Source: an archaeon
GTDB lineage: Archaea > Aenigmatarchaeota > Aenigmatarchaeia > CG10238-14 > SCSR01
NCBI GenBank assembly: GCA_004297575.1
Contig: SCSR01000048.1
Span: 1-5,345 of the forward strand
DNA length: 5,345 bases
Direction of reading: 5' to 3'
In this document: piece after piece, positions 4,515 to 5,345 of the stretch
Numbering within the stretch: position 1 is the stretch's first letter
How the letters are laid out: every line of letters starts with the position of its first letter
Translations under genes and position numbers: made by a program
Notes under the pieces: model-generated
What the model was told of the DNA's origin: nothing
Seen by the model: only the letters and a program-made list of their open reading frames with translations
Databases searched by the model: none

Positions 4515-5245
4515 GCTTCCACCCATCCATAACCTTTTGATTCGAGCTTGTCTGCAAGTTCAGGCCCGCCAGTCTTCGCTATCTTGCCATCCACCAGCAC
4601 ATGCACAAAATCCGGCTTGAGATATTTCAGTATCCTGTTGTGATGCGTCACCAAAAGTATGCCCGTGTTGTTTTTCTTGTTCACCGACTTTATATTCTGT
4701 GCGATCAGTTTCAGTGTATCCACGTCTGTCCCAGAGTCAGGCTCGTCAAGTATGGCTATCTTTGGCTGCAGTACAACCAATTGCAAAATCTCTGCTAGCT
4801 TTTTCTCCCCACCTGAGAATCCTTCGTTCAATCCCCTGCCAGCAAAAGATTTGTCCATCTTCAGTTGTGACATTTTCTTGCTTACAAACTCCCTCAGCTC
4901 AAGTATCGACATGCTGTCAGACTTTAGCGATCTATAAGCTGTACGCAAAAAATTGTTGACGCTCACGCCTGAGATTTCCAATGGGTGCTGGAATCCCAAG
5001 AACAATCCTAGCTTGGCGCGTTTGTCAGGCGAAAATTCTGTAATATCATGCCCGTCGAAAATTATCTTGCCCTTTGTAATCTTGTATTTCGGATGTCCCA
5101 TAATAGCATAACTCAAGCTAGACTTGCCAGCGCCGTTCGGTCCCATGATCGCATGCACCTCGCCTTCACTCACAGCAAGATTCACGCCTTTCACGACCTT
5201 CTTCCCATCCACAGCCACGTGCAGGTTTTTAATTTCCAGTTTCAT
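4511..5245 (-). CDS. sufC: Fe-S assembly ATPase SufC
   Basis: 244 residues, a soluble ABC-type ATPase of normal SufC length (about 250). Walker A GPNGAGKSS is at 35-43 (Lys40), the Q-loop Gln at 86 (FLGFQHP), the signature SGGEKK at 144-149, Walker B ILDEP at 165-169 with catalytic Glu168, the D-loop SGTDVD at 171-176, and the switch His201 in VTHHNRIL. The string NEGFSGGEKK and the end of the protein (KPDFVHVLVDGKI...ELADKLESKGYGW) are diagnostic of SufC rather than a transporter ATPase. ATP binding by SufC dimerises the subunits and reshapes SufB during cluster assembly. The D-loop is SGTD where many homologues have SGLD, a mild change. The ATG follows the TGA of the upstream ORF with no gap (TGAATG), and GAGGG six bases before it serves as the ribosome-binding site. 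The stop overlaps the sufB start, so both are translated from one message. Confidence 0.97.
   Translation of the reverse strand: MKLEIKNLHVAVDGKKVVKGVNLAVSEGEVHAIMGPNGAGKSSLSYAIMGHPKYKITKGKIIFDGHDITEFSPDKRAKLGLFLGFQHPLEISGVSVNNFLRTAYRSLKSDSMSILELREFVSKKMSQLKMDKSFAGRGLNEGFSGGEKKLAEILQLVVLQPKIAILDEPDSGTDVDTLKLIAQNIKSVNKKNNTGILLVTHHNRILKYLKPDFVHVLVDGKIAKTGGPELADKLESKGYGWVEA
4519..4523 (-). promoter_or_regulatory. Ribosome-binding site that decides the sufB start
   Basis: GGTGG on the minus strand, four bases before the ATG at 4514. It falls inside the reading frame if the ATG at 4526 were used. With the ATGA overlap shared by the sufS and sufU starts it favours 4514. The spacing is a few bases shorter than at sufS and sufU, so the longer start is not excluded. 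Confidence 0.55.
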
Positions 5246-5345
5246 TCATTTCCCTCTGCATGGTCCTGGGTAGACTTCCTCCGTATCAAAAATCTTTTCC
5301 TTTACAATAACCTCGGATATCTTGCACATCTCACCATGGATTTCG
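5246..5345 (-). CDS. Unidentified ORF upstream of sufC (C-terminal 32 residues or more, cut by window edge)
   Basis: The frame is open from the right edge to a TGA that directly abuts the sufC ATG. The visible end contains IHGEMCKISEVIVKEKIF and finishes YPGPCRGK. It is acidic and lysine-rich with two cysteines, one near each end of the visible part. No family is recognised. It does not look like the end of SufD, SufA or an Rrf2 regulator, though so few residues cannot exclude much. An internal ATG at 5329 would give only a 27-residue protein, so the piece is more likely the tail of a longer gene. Zero spacing and a ribosome-binding site for sufC within its last codons indicate it is cotranscribed with suf, so the operon promoter lies further right. 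Confidence 0.5.
   Translation of the reverse strand, partial: EIHGEMCKISEVIVKEKIFDTEEVYPGPCRGK
5252..5256 (-). promoter_or_regulatory. Ribosome-binding site of sufC
   Basis: GAGGG on the minus strand, six bases before the sufC ATG, within the last codons of the upstream ORF. Its presence, together with the lack of a TATA box at -26 from the ATG, marks sufC as an internal operon gene and not the first one. Confidence 0.6.

Overview
The window reads as a chromosomal segment from an archaeon. The four apparent transcript-initiating genes (pdhA, the chorismate mutase, the thioredoxin-like gene and the Rieske gene) have no Shine-Dalgarno sequence, but each has an AT-rich TATA-like element centred about 26-28 bases before its ATG. 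This is the signature of leaderless archaeal transcripts. Genes inside the suf operon instead carry GGTG- or GAGG-type ribosome-binding sites. The lineage cannot be fixed from this alone. A small-genome archaeon of DPANN/Micrarchaeota type is a guess based on compact packing and protein style.

Layout, left to right. The first 43 codons of a 2-oxoacid (pyruvate) dehydrogenase E1-alpha gene (1-130, minus) run off the left edge. Upstream of it lie a perfect 15-base palindrome placed on its TATA box, then a chorismate mutase (224-769, minus) that resembles the eukaryotic AroQ-beta type without its regulatory regions. Next is a very small zinc-ribbon ORF (814-891, minus), which overlaps by ATGA the end of a thioredoxin/glutaredoxin-like gene (888-1151, minus). 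A 51-base divergent spacer with one shared AT-rich promoter box separates that gene from a Rieske [2Fe-2S] ferredoxin gene (1203-1511, plus). The Rieske gene meets the suf operon tail to tail, with both stop codons inside the same four bases.

The right two thirds (5345 back to 1508, minus) is a tightly coupled Fe-S cluster assembly operon: an unidentified partial ORF, then sufC (ATPase), sufB (scaffold), sufS (cysteine desulfurase) and sufU (IscU/SufU-like sulfur-transfer or scaffold protein). Every junction from sufC to sufU is a four-base ATGA overlap. In this scheme SufS takes sulfur from cysteine, the SufU-like protein relays or scaffolds it, and SufB with the SufC ATPase builds the cluster. 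No sufD, sufE or sufA is visible. The Rieske protein is an obvious possible client of the machine, and the thioredoxin-like protein a possible thiol partner; both links are inference from position.

No RNA gene, mobile element, CRISPR array or long repeat was seen, and no stretch over 300 bases lacks a gene. The observations most worth a second look are the 25-residue zinc-ribbon ORF coupled to the thioredoxin-like gene, the mixed-type chorismate mutase, the shared divergent promoter, and the palindrome over the pdhA TATA box.
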